Positions 52,962 through 60,872 of a stretch of 64,000 nt of DNA are shown one piece after another. The notes below the pieces were generated by a model. It was given only the letters and a program-made list of their open reading frames with translations. It searched no databases and had not been told where the DNA came from. How positions within the stretch are numbered: position 1 is the first letter of the stretch; each line of letters starts with the position of its first letter. The stretch is from an uncultured Blautia sp. GTDB lineage: Bacteria > Bacillota > Clostridia > Lachnospirales > Lachnospiraceae. The position numbers and the translations under genes are program-made. The stretch covers positions 140,330 through 204,329 of the forward strand of contig CAKRXU010000001.1 of the NCBI GenBank assembly GCA_934424575.1, given 5' to 3'.

Positions 52962-53723
52962 TCAAAAAGCAGCCCAGGCTGCAGTAGCATTTGCAAAGCC
53001 CTCGGACTGGATGGCATCTGCTTCAACCAGAACAGGGAATATTCCGTCAGGATAAATTCCATTTTCGCCGAAGAGTGCTTCGCTCTGAGCAGAGGTAACA
53101 GTGGTATCCATGCGAATGGTACCCCAGACATTCCAGTAGGTCATCTCACCAGGAGCCAGAGGATCAATACGGGTAAAGGTATAGACATTGTACTTGATGT
53201 TGTCACGTTCCACCGAACCAGTTTGATCAAATGCCTTGGTGAACTCGTTTTTATTTATAGCACTGCTGGTATACATGCTGCTGTTCAGAACTGCGGTATC
53301 CAGATCCGCTGGGATCATAACACGGATGCGGATATAAGCGTCGTTGTTGCCAACATTCTTAACATAGGGCATCTTATGATAGGAACGCCCTGGGATGAGC
53401 TGTATGTTTTCACACGTATACGTTTCCGCATTCTCTTCAATCTGCTCATCGGTGTAGAAGGTATCGCCAGCCTTGTATTTGCTTGTGTTGCCGCTGCCTT
53501 CCTTCGCAACGTCAGACCACAGTTCAGAAGAAGATGTTTGGCCATTGGCGATGCCGGCGTTCTCACGATGCAGGCTGGATTCCAACAGTTTGATCTTCAC
53601 ATTTCCCACTGTAAACGTATTGGTGGCTTCTTTGGTATCAGTGAAGTACGCCATAGATGCGCCAACGATGGCGATTGCCACAAGGGCGATGCACAGGAAG
53701 ATTGCGGTTAGTTTCTTTTTCAT
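52962..53723 (-). CDS. TasA-like fibre subunit, duplicate copy 1
   Basis: A 253-aa protein sharing with the next gene its first ~45 residues, the VxNxGxNDAYIRIRVMIPxD core and the ending EADAIQSEGFANATAAWAAF. Central parts differ. The ribosome site and ~30 bp of leader are the same as in copy 2. Predicted to be cut by the SipW peptidase encoded upstream and to polymerise outside the cell; the latter is inference from TasA. Confidence 0.82.
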   Translation of the reverse strand: MKKKLTAIFLCIALVAIAIVGASMAYFTDTKEATNTFTVGNVKIKLLESSLHRENAGIANGQTSSSELWSDVAKEGSGNTSKYKAGDTFYTDEQIEENAETYTCENIQLIPGRSYHKMPYVKNVGNNDAYIRIRVMIPADLDTAVLNSSMYTSSAINKNEFTKAFDQTGSVERDNIKYNVYTFTRIDPLAPGEMTYWNVWGTIRMDTTVTSAQSEALFGENGIYPDGIFPVLVEADAIQSEGFANATAAWAAF

Positions 53724-53786
53724 GTTTGTTTGCTCCTTTCATGTTGTATGATATTGTTTTTGTGTCCATGCTTAATTTTCGTTGTA

Positions 53787-54419
53787 CTAGGAATTAACAG
53801 TTGCCCATGCGGCAGCTGCAGTGTCAATGCCGGCACGCTGGACAGCATAAGCTGTGAAGGTCAGCGAGGGCTGTTTTTCGGAGGAACGAATGCTGTTAAT
53901 TTCTTCTTTGGTCAATTCCTGGCTGACCTTAATAACACCACTTGGACAGCTCTCGTTGCCCGCAAGGACAGTATAGTCAATGCCTTTTTGGGCATCCTCT
54001 GCACTGACTTCGCGGAAGTAGACACCTGGAGTATTTTTGAGAACGTTCCAGCCATTGTTCACAGAGTAAGAAACCTTTCTCGTACCATTTGCTTCTTTGA
54101 ACTCTGGCCAGTTCCCTTCCTCTACCTTTACAAACAGCCAGCAGGCCTCGGAGTTGGCCATAACCGTCACCTTCGGGTCTTTTTTAATATCAATGCCTGG
54201 GATGATTTTGATCGGCTGACTTCCAAAATCACTCTCTGCCAGCGTAATGTTAATATCTCCGAGGGTGAATGTACTGACTGTCGATTCTGATTTGCTGACA
54301 AGCCAGGCTACTGTCCCGGATACGGAGTTTCCGATCACCACCAATGCCAGCATTATGAAAACTGACAACATTGCAATTATTTTTTTATTGAGCTTGCTGT
54401 TATTCCTATGGTGTTTCAT
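53787..54419 (-). CDS. TasA-like exported protein
   Basis: A 210-aa protein: basic N-terminus (KHHRNNSKLNKK), hydrophobic core (~14-36), then GTVAWLVSKSESTVSTFTLGDI, the SipW-type cleavage pattern. The body contains VMANSEACWLFVKVEEGN. It lacks a sorting signal. The ATG (54419) lies inside the last codons of sipW (13-nt overlap) and has AAAGGAGG upstream, so it is coupled to the peptidase gene. Confidence 0.78.
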   Translation of the reverse strand: MKHHRNNSKLNKKIIAMLSVFIMLALVVIGNSVSGTVAWLVSKSESTVSTFTLGDINITLAESDFGSQPIKIIPGIDIKKDPKVTVMANSEACWLFVKVEEGNWPEFKEANGTRKVSYSVNNGWNVLKNTPGVYFREVSAEDAQKGIDYTVLAGNESCPSGVIKVSQELTKEEINSIRSSEKQPSLTFTAYAVQRAGIDTAAAAWATVNS

Positions 54420-55050
54420 TTCTCGTTTTCCTCCTTTCCACAAATTTTTCGCTGTTTAACCCCTCCGGCGCCGCTTTTGAAGCAGCAGCTTTGAGGTCTG
54501 CATTCTGTTCAGCCGTGCTGCGCCGTGAGGTTCTTTTCCCTTTGTCATTGCTGTCTGCAAATATATCGGGAATAAATACCAGCAGCAGAAGCACCGCACC
54601 TGCCAAAAGCGCAATATATATTCCAGGCGGGTGCTGGATGTAATCTGCAACATAGCCCAGATAGGGAATGGAGAAGATCGGTGTACCCACCACATTTTTA
54701 TAATGTACCAGCCCACCATCCTCTGTGTCGTTGGCATCGCCTTTTGTGCGGAAGCGGATCACGGTAGGATCTTCCTCGTCCGGGACAATGCCAACCACGC
54801 GGTGTGTAGCGATGGTGTTCTCATCCAGCATAAATGTAATGGGCTGCCCTTCCTTTATGGTATAAGGATCTGTCTTTTTTACATAGATCAGAGAACCTGT
54901 ATGATATGTCGGCTCCATGGATCCTGACAGCACGGTAAATACCTGCAGCCCCATAATTCGTGCACCAACCAGCAAAAGTGCCAGAATCACAACTACGGCA
55001 ACCAGAATGCTGCTGACCACATTCCATATTTTTTTTAAAGATTTGTTCAT
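54406..55050 (-). CDS. sipW: Signal peptidase I, SipW (ER) type
   Basis: A 214-aa membrane peptidase. N-terminal helix (~8-30), catalytic Ser in TVLSGSMEPTYHTGS, catalytic His (not Lys) in ATHRVVGIVPDE and the DxxD-like TKGDANDTEDGG box; a second helix near 145-170. The Ser-His dyad marks the ER/SipW subfamily which, in Bacillus subtilis, processes TasA and TapA. First gene of the locus, so it probably processes the proteins that follow. Confidence 0.92.
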   Translation of the reverse strand: MNKSLKKIWNVVSSILVAVVVILALLLVGARIMGLQVFTVLSGSMEPTYHTGSLIYVKKTDPYTIKEGQPITFMLDENTIATHRVVGIVPDEEDPTVIRFRTKGDANDTEDGGLVHYKNVVGTPIFSIPYLGYVADYIQHPPGIYIALLAGAVLLLLVFIPDIFADSNDKGKRTSRRSTAEQNADLKAAASKAAPEGLNSEKFVERRKTRNETP

Positions 55051-55089
55051 AAAGCGAATCTCCTCCTTTCCTGTTTGATTTTTTCCTTT

Positions 55090-55117
55090 ATTATATAAAA
55101 ATCCATCTGTTTTTCAA
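55090..55117 (-). promoter_or_regulatory. Promoter of the sipW-fibre-sortase locus
   Basis: TTGAAA (55112-55117) and a perfect TATAAT (55090-55095), spacer 16 nt, minus strand, ~40 nt before sipW. Confidence 0.7.
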
Positions 55118-55200
55118 TTGGTTTGGCACGAAACGACAGAAAATGACACGAATTGCATATGGGGGTATGTATTAACTTGTCTACCATAAACAAGTAAGAA

Positions 55201-55236
55201 GAAGCCCCCAGTATTTTCGGTACTGAGGGCTTCACT
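55201..55236. terminator. Hairpin terminator between the gene fragment and sipW
   Basis: GAAGCCC-CAGTA / TACTG-GGGCTTC stem followed by ACTTTTTTG on the plus strand; on the minus strand it follows the short remnant gene. Works in either direction. Confidence 0.75.
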
Positions 55237-55256
55237 TTTTTGTCCACATGGACTTG

Positions 55257-55397
55257 TTATTTCTCTTTGGTACAGTTATGATTCTTTTTGCGTTCTTCCA
55301 CCATGTTTGCAAACCATTCCACCCTGGCCGGGTCATAGTGGGAGAAGAATGCACTCGTTTTCGTGTCTAAAGCGGCAATCTTACCGTACTTATCCAT
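55257..55397 (-). pseudogene. C-terminal remnant of an unrecognised protein
   Basis: The minus frame reads through KKWMDKYGKIAALDTKTSAF and SHYDPARVEWFANMVEERKK to a stop. It looks like genuine coding sequence (charged, amphipathic, with a single Cys near the end), but the frame meets a stop upstream exactly inside the 34-bp direct repeat, so the N-terminal part is gone. A 46-codon frame from the ATG at 55397 has GGAGG 14 nt away and might still be translated. Family not recognised. Confidence 0.5.
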
Positions 55398-55422
55398 CCA
55401 CTTCTTTGCATCCTCCTTTTTT

Positions 55423-55456
55423 AATCTTTATCTGTTACTCAAAGCTTATTGACTGC
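55423..55456. repeat. Right copy of the 34-bp direct repeat
   Basis: Identical to 47784-47817 over all 34 bases. It cuts the remnant gene at 55257-55397. Confidence 0.9.
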
Positions 55457-55551
55457 TTTCAACTTTAATACCAGACATTCTGACATGCTATTTTCCTGTT
55501 CTTATACTTCCAGATCTGTGTTATACTGTACTATATTGTAACTATTCAGAA

Positions 55552-55592
55552 GGCATTTTGACCCGTAACTGTGAGGGTATTGAACAGTTACA
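55552..55592. repeat. Partial, inverted copy of the atp-operon palindromic repeat
   Basis: GGCATTTTGACCCGTAACTG, then GAACAGTTAC, matches the reverse complement of the first third of the repeats at 41846 and 43359. It leaves a perfect GTAACTGT/ACAGTTAC inverted repeat (55565-55591) 34 bp before the TetR start. That may also serve as an operator. Confidence 0.65.
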
Positions 55593-55624
55593 CTATATTT
55601 ATGAGATATTGGAGGGAATCGACT

Positions 55625-56203
55625 ATGCAAAATCCAATTCCTGATGAAAGATATTCTGTGGCAGACGAAGCCATCCTGGGAGCTTTTTTTAAACTTATAA
55701 AGCAAAAAAAACCTGACCGGATCACCGTATCCGATATCACCAAAACAGCTGGTATCGCGAGAAGTACTTTTTATAATCATTATCAGGACATCCCCTCTCT
55801 TGTATCTGCTGTTGAAGAAAAGACGATCCATGATGTTTTTTCCATAATGGAAAAATTTCATCCTGAAAATGACCGCGATATCTGTCAGTCCTATTTTCTG
55901 ACGATCTGCCGCTATACAATGGAAAATCCCTTCCTTTCCGGTCTTCTGAGTACACCTCACGGGAATGATCTGTTTGAAAAAATGCTGACTATGCTTCATC
56001 ACTATGTCACTGCTACTACCTCCAGTGCCAGACCCGACAGACACACAAAAGAGGAAATATCTTACGTGATCACCTGCGCGATCGGCAGCACGATCGGTGT
56101 GCTTCACAAATGGGCCCGGGATGATTTTGATCTCGCACCGGAGGTCATTGCAGAGATTCTGACTCAGATTTTTCTTTCCGGCATGCTGCCTCTTTTGTCC
56201 TGA
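55625..56203 (+). CDS. TetR/AcrR family regulator
   Basis: A 192-aa repressor-type protein. DNA-binding HTH at ~12-60: ILGAFFKLIKQKKPDRITVS, DITKTAGIARSTFYNHYQDI. The C-terminal helical domain resembles the TetR_C_7-like ligand/dimer domain. The ATG at 55625 has GGAGGGAATC. It converges with the acyl-ligase operon (60 nt between stops) and is the only regulator beside it, so it may control it. The ligand is unknown. Confidence 0.88.
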   Translation: MQNPIPDERYSVADEAILGAFFKLIKQKKPDRITVSDITKTAGIARSTFYNHYQDIPSLVSAVEEKTIHDVFSIMEKFHPENDRDICQSYFLTICRYTMENPFLSGLLSTPHGNDLFEKMLTMLHHYVTATTSSARPDRHTKEEISYVITCAIGSTIGVLHKWARDDFDLAPEVIAEILTQIFLSGMLPLLS

Positions 56204-56221
56204 CTACCATGCATACAGGCA

Positions 56222-56255
56222 CAAAAAAACCGTCTGAGCACTTTCACTCAGACGG
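56222..56255. terminator. Bidirectional terminator between TetR and the acyl-ligase operon
   Basis: CCGTCTGAG / CTCAGACGG with an 8-nt loop. Seven T residues follow on the minus strand, GTGTTTATT on the plus. Confidence 0.88.
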
Positions 56256-56262
56256 GTGTTTA

Positions 56263-57807
56263 TTATGCCTGCGGCTCGTCGATCAGGACATCCTGTCTCC
56301 TGATCTTCTTTGTTGTATTGCGGATAAACGGATTTTTTCGGATCACCAGGCCTGTAATGCGACGGTAAGTCGGCTGGTTTTTGTTGTATTCATCCAGAAA
56401 TGCCTGAAGCTGTGACCTAATCATCTCAGTATCCAGTGCCTTTGCCTCCACAACTGCCTGTTCCGGATAAATTCGGGCTGTAAGACCATTGTCCTCGCCT
56501 GTTACAATCACTTCACCCACAAGCGGATTCAATGCCAGTTTGTTCTCGATTTCCTCAGGAGATACATTTTCTCCATTGGAAAGAATGATCAGATTTTTTA
56601 CACGGCCATTGATGAAAAGATAACCATCTTTATCAATATATCCCTTATCACCTGTATGCAGCCAGCCATCTTTCAACGTTTCCTCTGTCTCACGAGGCAT
56701 CTGATAATATCCCTTCATGACACTTGTACCTTTTACCAGAATCTCCCCATCCTCAAATCTGATTTCCACATTCTCAAGTGGTCTTCCGATAGAACCCGGC
56801 TTATTGTTTTCCGGTGTATTATTACTGATGACCGGAGAGCATTCCGACATACCGTATCCTTCCAGTATCTGTATACCGTACTCTGCAAAACAGTCAATAT
56901 AGTAAGGATCCAGATGTGCCCCACCGGTAAAAATCGTGTGCAGTTTTCCACCAAATACTTTTTCTGCAAGAACTGCTTTCGGAATCGACGGATCAGCAGC
57001 CGCCAGTCTCTTATAAATCGTCTCAATCATCATTGGAACCATAAGCATGATATCCGGTTTAAAAATGCTCATATTTCTGATCATATGAAGCAGGGAATCA
57101 TTGATACAGAGGGTCGCTCCCTGAGAAAAACCTTTCAGCCAGTCCATGACAAGACAGAATGCATGATGGATCGGAAGTACACTGAGCATGGCTGTTCCGG
57201 GTTCTGCCGAAATTTTTACTGCCTCAACATTGGAAGCCAGATTATTCTGTGTCAGCATAACTCCTTTGCTCTTTCCTGTCGTTCCGGAAGTAAAGATAAT
57301 TGTCGCAATATCTTCTGCATCCGGACAGGAAGCATCTACTTTGGCATTCGTTCCTGAATTTCTGAGTTCACCGATGCTGTATGTGCCCGTTGGTACATCC
57401 TCCACCTCTTCCTGGAGCATCCATACTTTCTGAAGTTTCGGACAGTTTGCAAGAAATGCTTCCAGATACGGTCTATGTTTCGGACTTAAGAAGAGTGCTT
57501 CGGAGTCGGACCGGTTTATCAGATCGATCAGTTCTTCACACGGGAGTGCTGCATCCAGCGGCACCGCTGTAGTACATCCTGTAATAATTCCCAGGTAGCT
57601 TTCGATCCATTCTATAGAGCTGGTTCCGATCAATGCAATATGCTTTCCCTCAAAACCTTCTGCAAGAAGTCCTTTTCTGGTGGAAATCACGTTTTTCATC
57701 ATTTCGCTGTAGCTTCTCTCCAGAACCTCTTTTCGATTAAGCCATTTTACTGCTTTGACTTCGCCAAATTTCTGTACACTTTCTTCTAATATATCCCTGA
57801 TCAGCAT
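56263..57807 (-). CDS. AMP-forming acyl ligase (acyl-CoA/ACP synthetase family)
   Basis: A 514-aa ANL-superfamily enzyme that adenylates a carboxylic acid and loads it on CoA or a carrier protein. A3 loop TIIFTSGTTGKSKGVMLT, A5 GYGMSECSPVI, A7/A8 LHTGDKGYIDKDGYL and GRVKNLIILSNGENVSPEE, with no fused carrier domain. The final catalytic Lys appears in NTTKKIRRQD. As the neighbouring gene is an ACP, it probably loads that ACP. The fatty or aryl acid cannot be named. GAGGAGAAAACT before the ATG. Confidence 0.9.
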   Translation of the reverse strand: MLIRDILEESVQKFGEVKAVKWLNRKEVLERSYSEMMKNVISTRKGLLAEGFEGKHIALIGTSSIEWIESYLGIITGCTTAVPLDAALPCEELIDLINRSDSEALFLSPKHRPYLEAFLANCPKLQKVWMLQEEVEDVPTGTYSIGELRNSGTNAKVDASCPDAEDIATIIFTSGTTGKSKGVMLTQNNLASNVEAVKISAEPGTAMLSVLPIHHAFCLVMDWLKGFSQGATLCINDSLLHMIRNMSIFKPDIMLMVPMMIETIYKRLAAADPSIPKAVLAEKVFGGKLHTIFTGGAHLDPYYIDCFAEYGIQILEGYGMSECSPVISNNTPENNKPGSIGRPLENVEIRFEDGEILVKGTSVMKGYYQMPRETEETLKDGWLHTGDKGYIDKDGYLFINGRVKNLIILSNGENVSPEEIENKLALNPLVGEVIVTGEDNGLTARIYPEQAVVEAKALDTEMIRSQLQAFLDEYNKNQPTYRRITGLVIRKNPFIRNTTKKIRRQDVLIDEPQA

Positions 57808-57851
57808 AGTTTTCTCCTCCCTCACTGTTCCTGTGGACTGTAATTTGATTC

Positions 57852-58082
57852 TTACTGAAGTTCCTCAAGAAGCTTAAGTGCCTCCTCAAGAGTTGTAATT
57901 TTTGTCACTTCGGTTTCCTCAAGTTCAATGTCAAAGGTATCCTCAAGCTCACCCAGAAAAGACATGAAATCCAGAGAAGTAAATCCCAGATCCTCACGGA
58001 ATCTCATCTCACCTGTCATCTCTTCCGGTTTCACTTTACTGTACTGTGCTACAATATTTTTGAATTCCATTTCCTGATTCAT
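57852..58082 (-). CDS. Acyl carrier protein (stand-alone, pathway-specific)
   Basis: A 76-aa four-helix acidic protein. The phosphopantetheine serine lies in EDLGFTSLDFMSFLGELED: the usual DSL is TSL here. Strongly acidic helices 2-3 are typical of ACPs. Flanked by ligase and condensation genes, so probably dedicated to that pathway rather than the housekeeping fatty-acid ACP. AGGAGG before the ATG. Confidence 0.92.
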   Translation of the reverse strand: MNQEMEFKNIVAQYSKVKPEEMTGEMRFREDLGFTSLDFMSFLGELEDTFDIELEETEVTKITTLEEALKLLEELQ

Positions 58083-58107
58083 TTCATTTCCTCCTGATTT
58101 TTGATTT

Positions 58108-59496
58108 CTATACCTGTTCCATAATCTCGCCGATGCTCATATCCGGCTCTGCAATCCCCTTGAACAGAATACGCATCATATAATAATAAAGCAGTTCCAT
58201 GTCATGCTCCTCAAGATGAGCAGTCTGATAATGATATGAGAAGTTCATGCCGCCATCCTCAGTATGAGATACAGTCAGATACATTTTTTTGGTTGCAGCA
58301 CCGTTTGCAAACCATTTGGCATGCTGTCGAACAGTTCCAAGCATTTCATTCTCCACCTTCACCGGCATTGGCTGATAGGTCAGATAGCAGCTTTCATAGC
58401 TGGTATGCTCCGGTGTATGGTATCTCTTTCTCATCTCATCCACGATAAGTGCCGGATCGTAATTGCTGTGCATATAAATTCGATTCTGCATATTCTGGAT
58501 TTCATAAGCTGCCGAAAGAAAATCTGTCTCCGGTGAGATCACTGTTCTGCACGGAAACATAATGGTTCTGCTTCCCCCTGAAGTCCATTCGTCATGGGTA
58601 GAACGTCTGGATATAAAATTCTGGATCGTAATATCTTCCTGTCCGTTATTTACTTTTGACAGATAAGTACGAATACCAAGCAGAAGCAGATTCGTCATGG
58701 AAAGTTGATGATTCATACAGAAATCCATCAGGTTCTGTGTCGCATACGGTTCCAGATGATAATCCTTTACTGCAACAAACAGCTCGTTCATTTCAATATC
58801 AGAAGCACGAAGCTTTGGATCTCCATGACGTTTTCTTGCTCCCTCCAGTACAGACGGTCCCTGTATATCAGAATATAACGGCTCACCCAGTGCATCCAGC
58901 TGGTCATCCCAGAATTTTTTGTCTTTTGCAAAACGCTTTTCATTGCCCGCTTTTGCAAGATCTTTTTTCAGGACCGTCTCAAAATCAACCAGTTCCTGTG
59001 GGCAGGCTGTTCCATATCTGTAATGCGTATATAATTGGAACAGGTCTTCAATCATAACTACAAGCCCACAGGAATCGATCAGTCTGTGATCCATATGTAA
59101 AAAGAAACCATTGTATCCTTCCGGAAGCTTCAGCATGGTAAATTCGCACATCGGGATATTATCTCCGTCAAATGTTTCATACGCCCACTGCTGCATCAGC
59201 TCATCTGCCTTTGCCAGACTTTCCATTCCTGACAGATCCTTCAGTTCAATATCACGCGGATCCTGTTTTTCAATGTATTGTTTTACATTTCCATCTTTAT
59301 CTGGCTTTGTAAAGCGGACTCTCGTACAATCTGAACGCTCCATTTCCATCTGAATACATTTCTTCAATAATCCAAAATCCAGTTCTGCCTGTACAGAAGC
59401 CACAACACTTACACCAGATACCTGCTGTGTACCATAATCCATGATCCAGTTGTGATGCATTTTCTGAGCTGCCGTCAAAGGATAATAATTTCTCAT
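58108..59496 (-). CDS. Condensation-type acyltransferase
   Basis: A 462-aa protein of the chloramphenicol-acetyltransferase/NRPS condensation superfamily. It has the opening YYPLTAAQKMHHNWIMDYG, the active-site HxxxD in LHMDHRLIDSCGL and a second half with FPCRTVISPETDFLSAAYEI. It would transfer an acyl group from the ACP to an amine or alcohol. Not part of a multimodular NRPS. ATG 59496 with GGAGG 11 nt upstream; the open frame upstream crosses a hairpin and is rejected. Confidence 0.82.
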   Translation of the reverse strand: MRNYYPLTAAQKMHHNWIMDYGTQQVSGVSVVASVQAELDFGLLKKCIQMEMERSDCTRVRFTKPDKDGNVKQYIEKQDPRDIELKDLSGMESLAKADELMQQWAYETFDGDNIPMCEFTMLKLPEGYNGFFLHMDHRLIDSCGLVVMIEDLFQLYTHYRYGTACPQELVDFETVLKKDLAKAGNEKRFAKDKKFWDDQLDALGEPLYSDIQGPSVLEGARKRHGDPKLRASDIEMNELFVAVKDYHLEPYATQNLMDFCMNHQLSMTNLLLLGIRTYLSKVNNGQEDITIQNFISRRSTHDEWTSGGSRTIMFPCRTVISPETDFLSAAYEIQNMQNRIYMHSNYDPALIVDEMRKRYHTPEHTSYESCYLTYQPMPVKVENEMLGTVRQHAKWFANGAATKKMYLTVSHTEDGGMNFSYHYQTAHLEEHDMELLYYYMMRILFKGIAEPDMSIGEIMEQV

Positions 59497-59631
59497 ATAA
59501 TAGATAACCTCCATTATCCCGGTATTCCTCTTTATCCGAGATAGAAAAAACATTATTGTATGCTTCAGGTGAAAAAATATCATACCTTCTCGGGAAATAC
59601 CAGTACCCCCGGGACTTAATGAACACTTTAC

Positions 59632-59721
59632 AAAAAATTGACCGGGACTTATCAGGCATTTAACATAACAGATCAAAGGTATCTCTCCTGTTATGTACTA
59701 TGTCTGATAAATCCCGGTCAG
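59632..59721 (-). terminator. Long hairpin/attenuator between hydrolase and condensation genes
   Basis: TGACCGGGA-TTATCAG and CTGATAA-TCCCGGTCA (59701-59720 with 59639-59658), enclosing a second arm pair ACATAACAG/CTGTTATGT, followed on the minus strand by ATTTTTTG. About 90 nt with ~25 bp of stem, longer than a usual terminator. Confidence 0.8.
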
Positions 59722-59737
59722 GATTCTTTATGTCCAT

Positions 59738-60706
59738 TTAATCGTACTTCTCAAAAAATTCCATCATCTTGTGCTGGTACAGTTCCGGATCTGCATAGGC
59801 ACTGCACAGATGCCGTGCTCCCGGTATGATCACCAGTTCCTTCTCTGCCCTGCAAAGCATGTAATTTTGAAAAGAGTTATTCGGATACACATAGGTGTCC
59901 TTCTCTCCATGGAAAAAAAGAACCGGTCTTGTATTTTTTTTCATGGCTTCTGCAGTGTCTGCATCCTTCATATGAAATCCTGCCAGAAGAGAGCAGAACC
60001 AGTCCAGTTCCATCAGAAGCAGTGGAATATGATGCAGGTGGAACCAGTTAGCTGCCATATCACGCATCTGTCCTTCCATAGACTGAAAACCACAGTCCGC
60101 GATCAGGCCTTTTACCTCCGCCGGGAGTGTATGTCCTGCTGCCATCAGTACAGCAGCTGCACCCATGGACTGTCCGTACAGATAAATTGGAAGCTTCTCT
60201 TTGTTTCGTTCAGATACATAGACTGCCCATTGCTGCACATCCCATTGTTCCTTTGCTCCAAAGGTGATATATTTTCCCTCGCTGTCGCCACAGCAGCGAT
60301 GCTCTATAAACAGGACATCACACTGATGCTCATGCAGATATTTTGCCATGAACGACAAGGTACCGAACCGGCTGCCACGATAACCATGGCTTAATATGAC
60401 GATCCGTTTTGCATCTTCTGCCGGCAGATATAATGCATGCAGCTTTAGTCCGTCAATACTTTTGATATAACAGTCCTGCATTTTCTGCTCAAAACACCAT
60501 GCCTTACTCTCATTGTATTCTCTGGCATAACCGTTCTGGGGATGATTCTCCCTGATATGAGACAGTTCAAACCATTTCTTTCTTTCCTTTTTCTGCTCTC
60601 CTCTTCGGCAGCAGACCACCATGTTAAAAAAGCGCCATCCCATCTCCATCGCTCCAAAAAAGACAACCGACAATATTGCAAACAGCTTAATAAATTTTTT
60701 CTTCAT
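59738..60706 (-). CDS. Membrane-anchored alpha/beta hydrolase
   Basis: A 322-aa serine hydrolase. One N-terminal membrane helix (~5-30). Oxyanion region LSHGYRGSRFG, nucleophile Ser in YLYGQSMGAAAVL, acid Asp in FFHGEKDTYV and catalytic His in GARHLCSAY. Family of bacterial membrane esterases/acyltransferases. First gene of the acyl cluster; may release, trim or attach the acyl product at the membrane. Confidence 0.86.
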   Translation of the reverse strand: MKKKFIKLFAILSVVFFGAMEMGWRFFNMVVCCRRGEQKKERKKWFELSHIRENHPQNGYAREYNESKAWCFEQKMQDCYIKSIDGLKLHALYLPAEDAKRIVILSHGYRGSRFGTLSFMAKYLHEHQCDVLFIEHRCCGDSEGKYITFGAKEQWDVQQWAVYVSERNKEKLPIYLYGQSMGAAAVLMAAGHTLPAEVKGLIADCGFQSMEGQMRDMAANWFHLHHIPLLLMELDWFCSLLAGFHMKDADTAEAMKKNTRPVLFFHGEKDTYVYPNNSFQNYMLCRAEKELVIIPGARHLCSAYADPELYQHKMMEFFEKYD

Positions 60707-60792
60707 TATGATTTCCCCCTTTATCTTATAAAAAATTCAAATATTCTCTGCTGCCTGATACTTTCTCCTGGCTCGCTTAGTAATTTGTTTAT

Positions 60793-60821
60793 ATAATAAA
60801 ATGTCGCTTTATTCCAGTCAA
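60793..60821 (-). promoter_or_regulatory. Promoter of the hydrolase/acyl cluster
   Basis: TTGACT (60816-60821) and TATTAT (60793-60798), 17-nt spacer, minus strand. An inverted pair AATGTCG / CGACATATT spans 60799-60875 and overlaps it. Confidence 0.6.
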
Positions 60822-60872
60822 TAAACATGAAACAAAACGGCATCCAAGCGGCTTAAAACGACATATTTTTAG

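Noticed and set aside
47784..55456. Integrative element with integrase
   Set aside because: Direct repeats exist, but no recombinase, relaxase or phage gene lies between them, so a self-mobile element is not supported.
55565..55591. Firm TetR operator call for the GTAACTGT/ACAGTTAC palindrome
   Set aside because: It is also part of the dispersed repeat seen in the atp operon, and the 11-nt spacer is unusual for TetR; kept only as a possibility.
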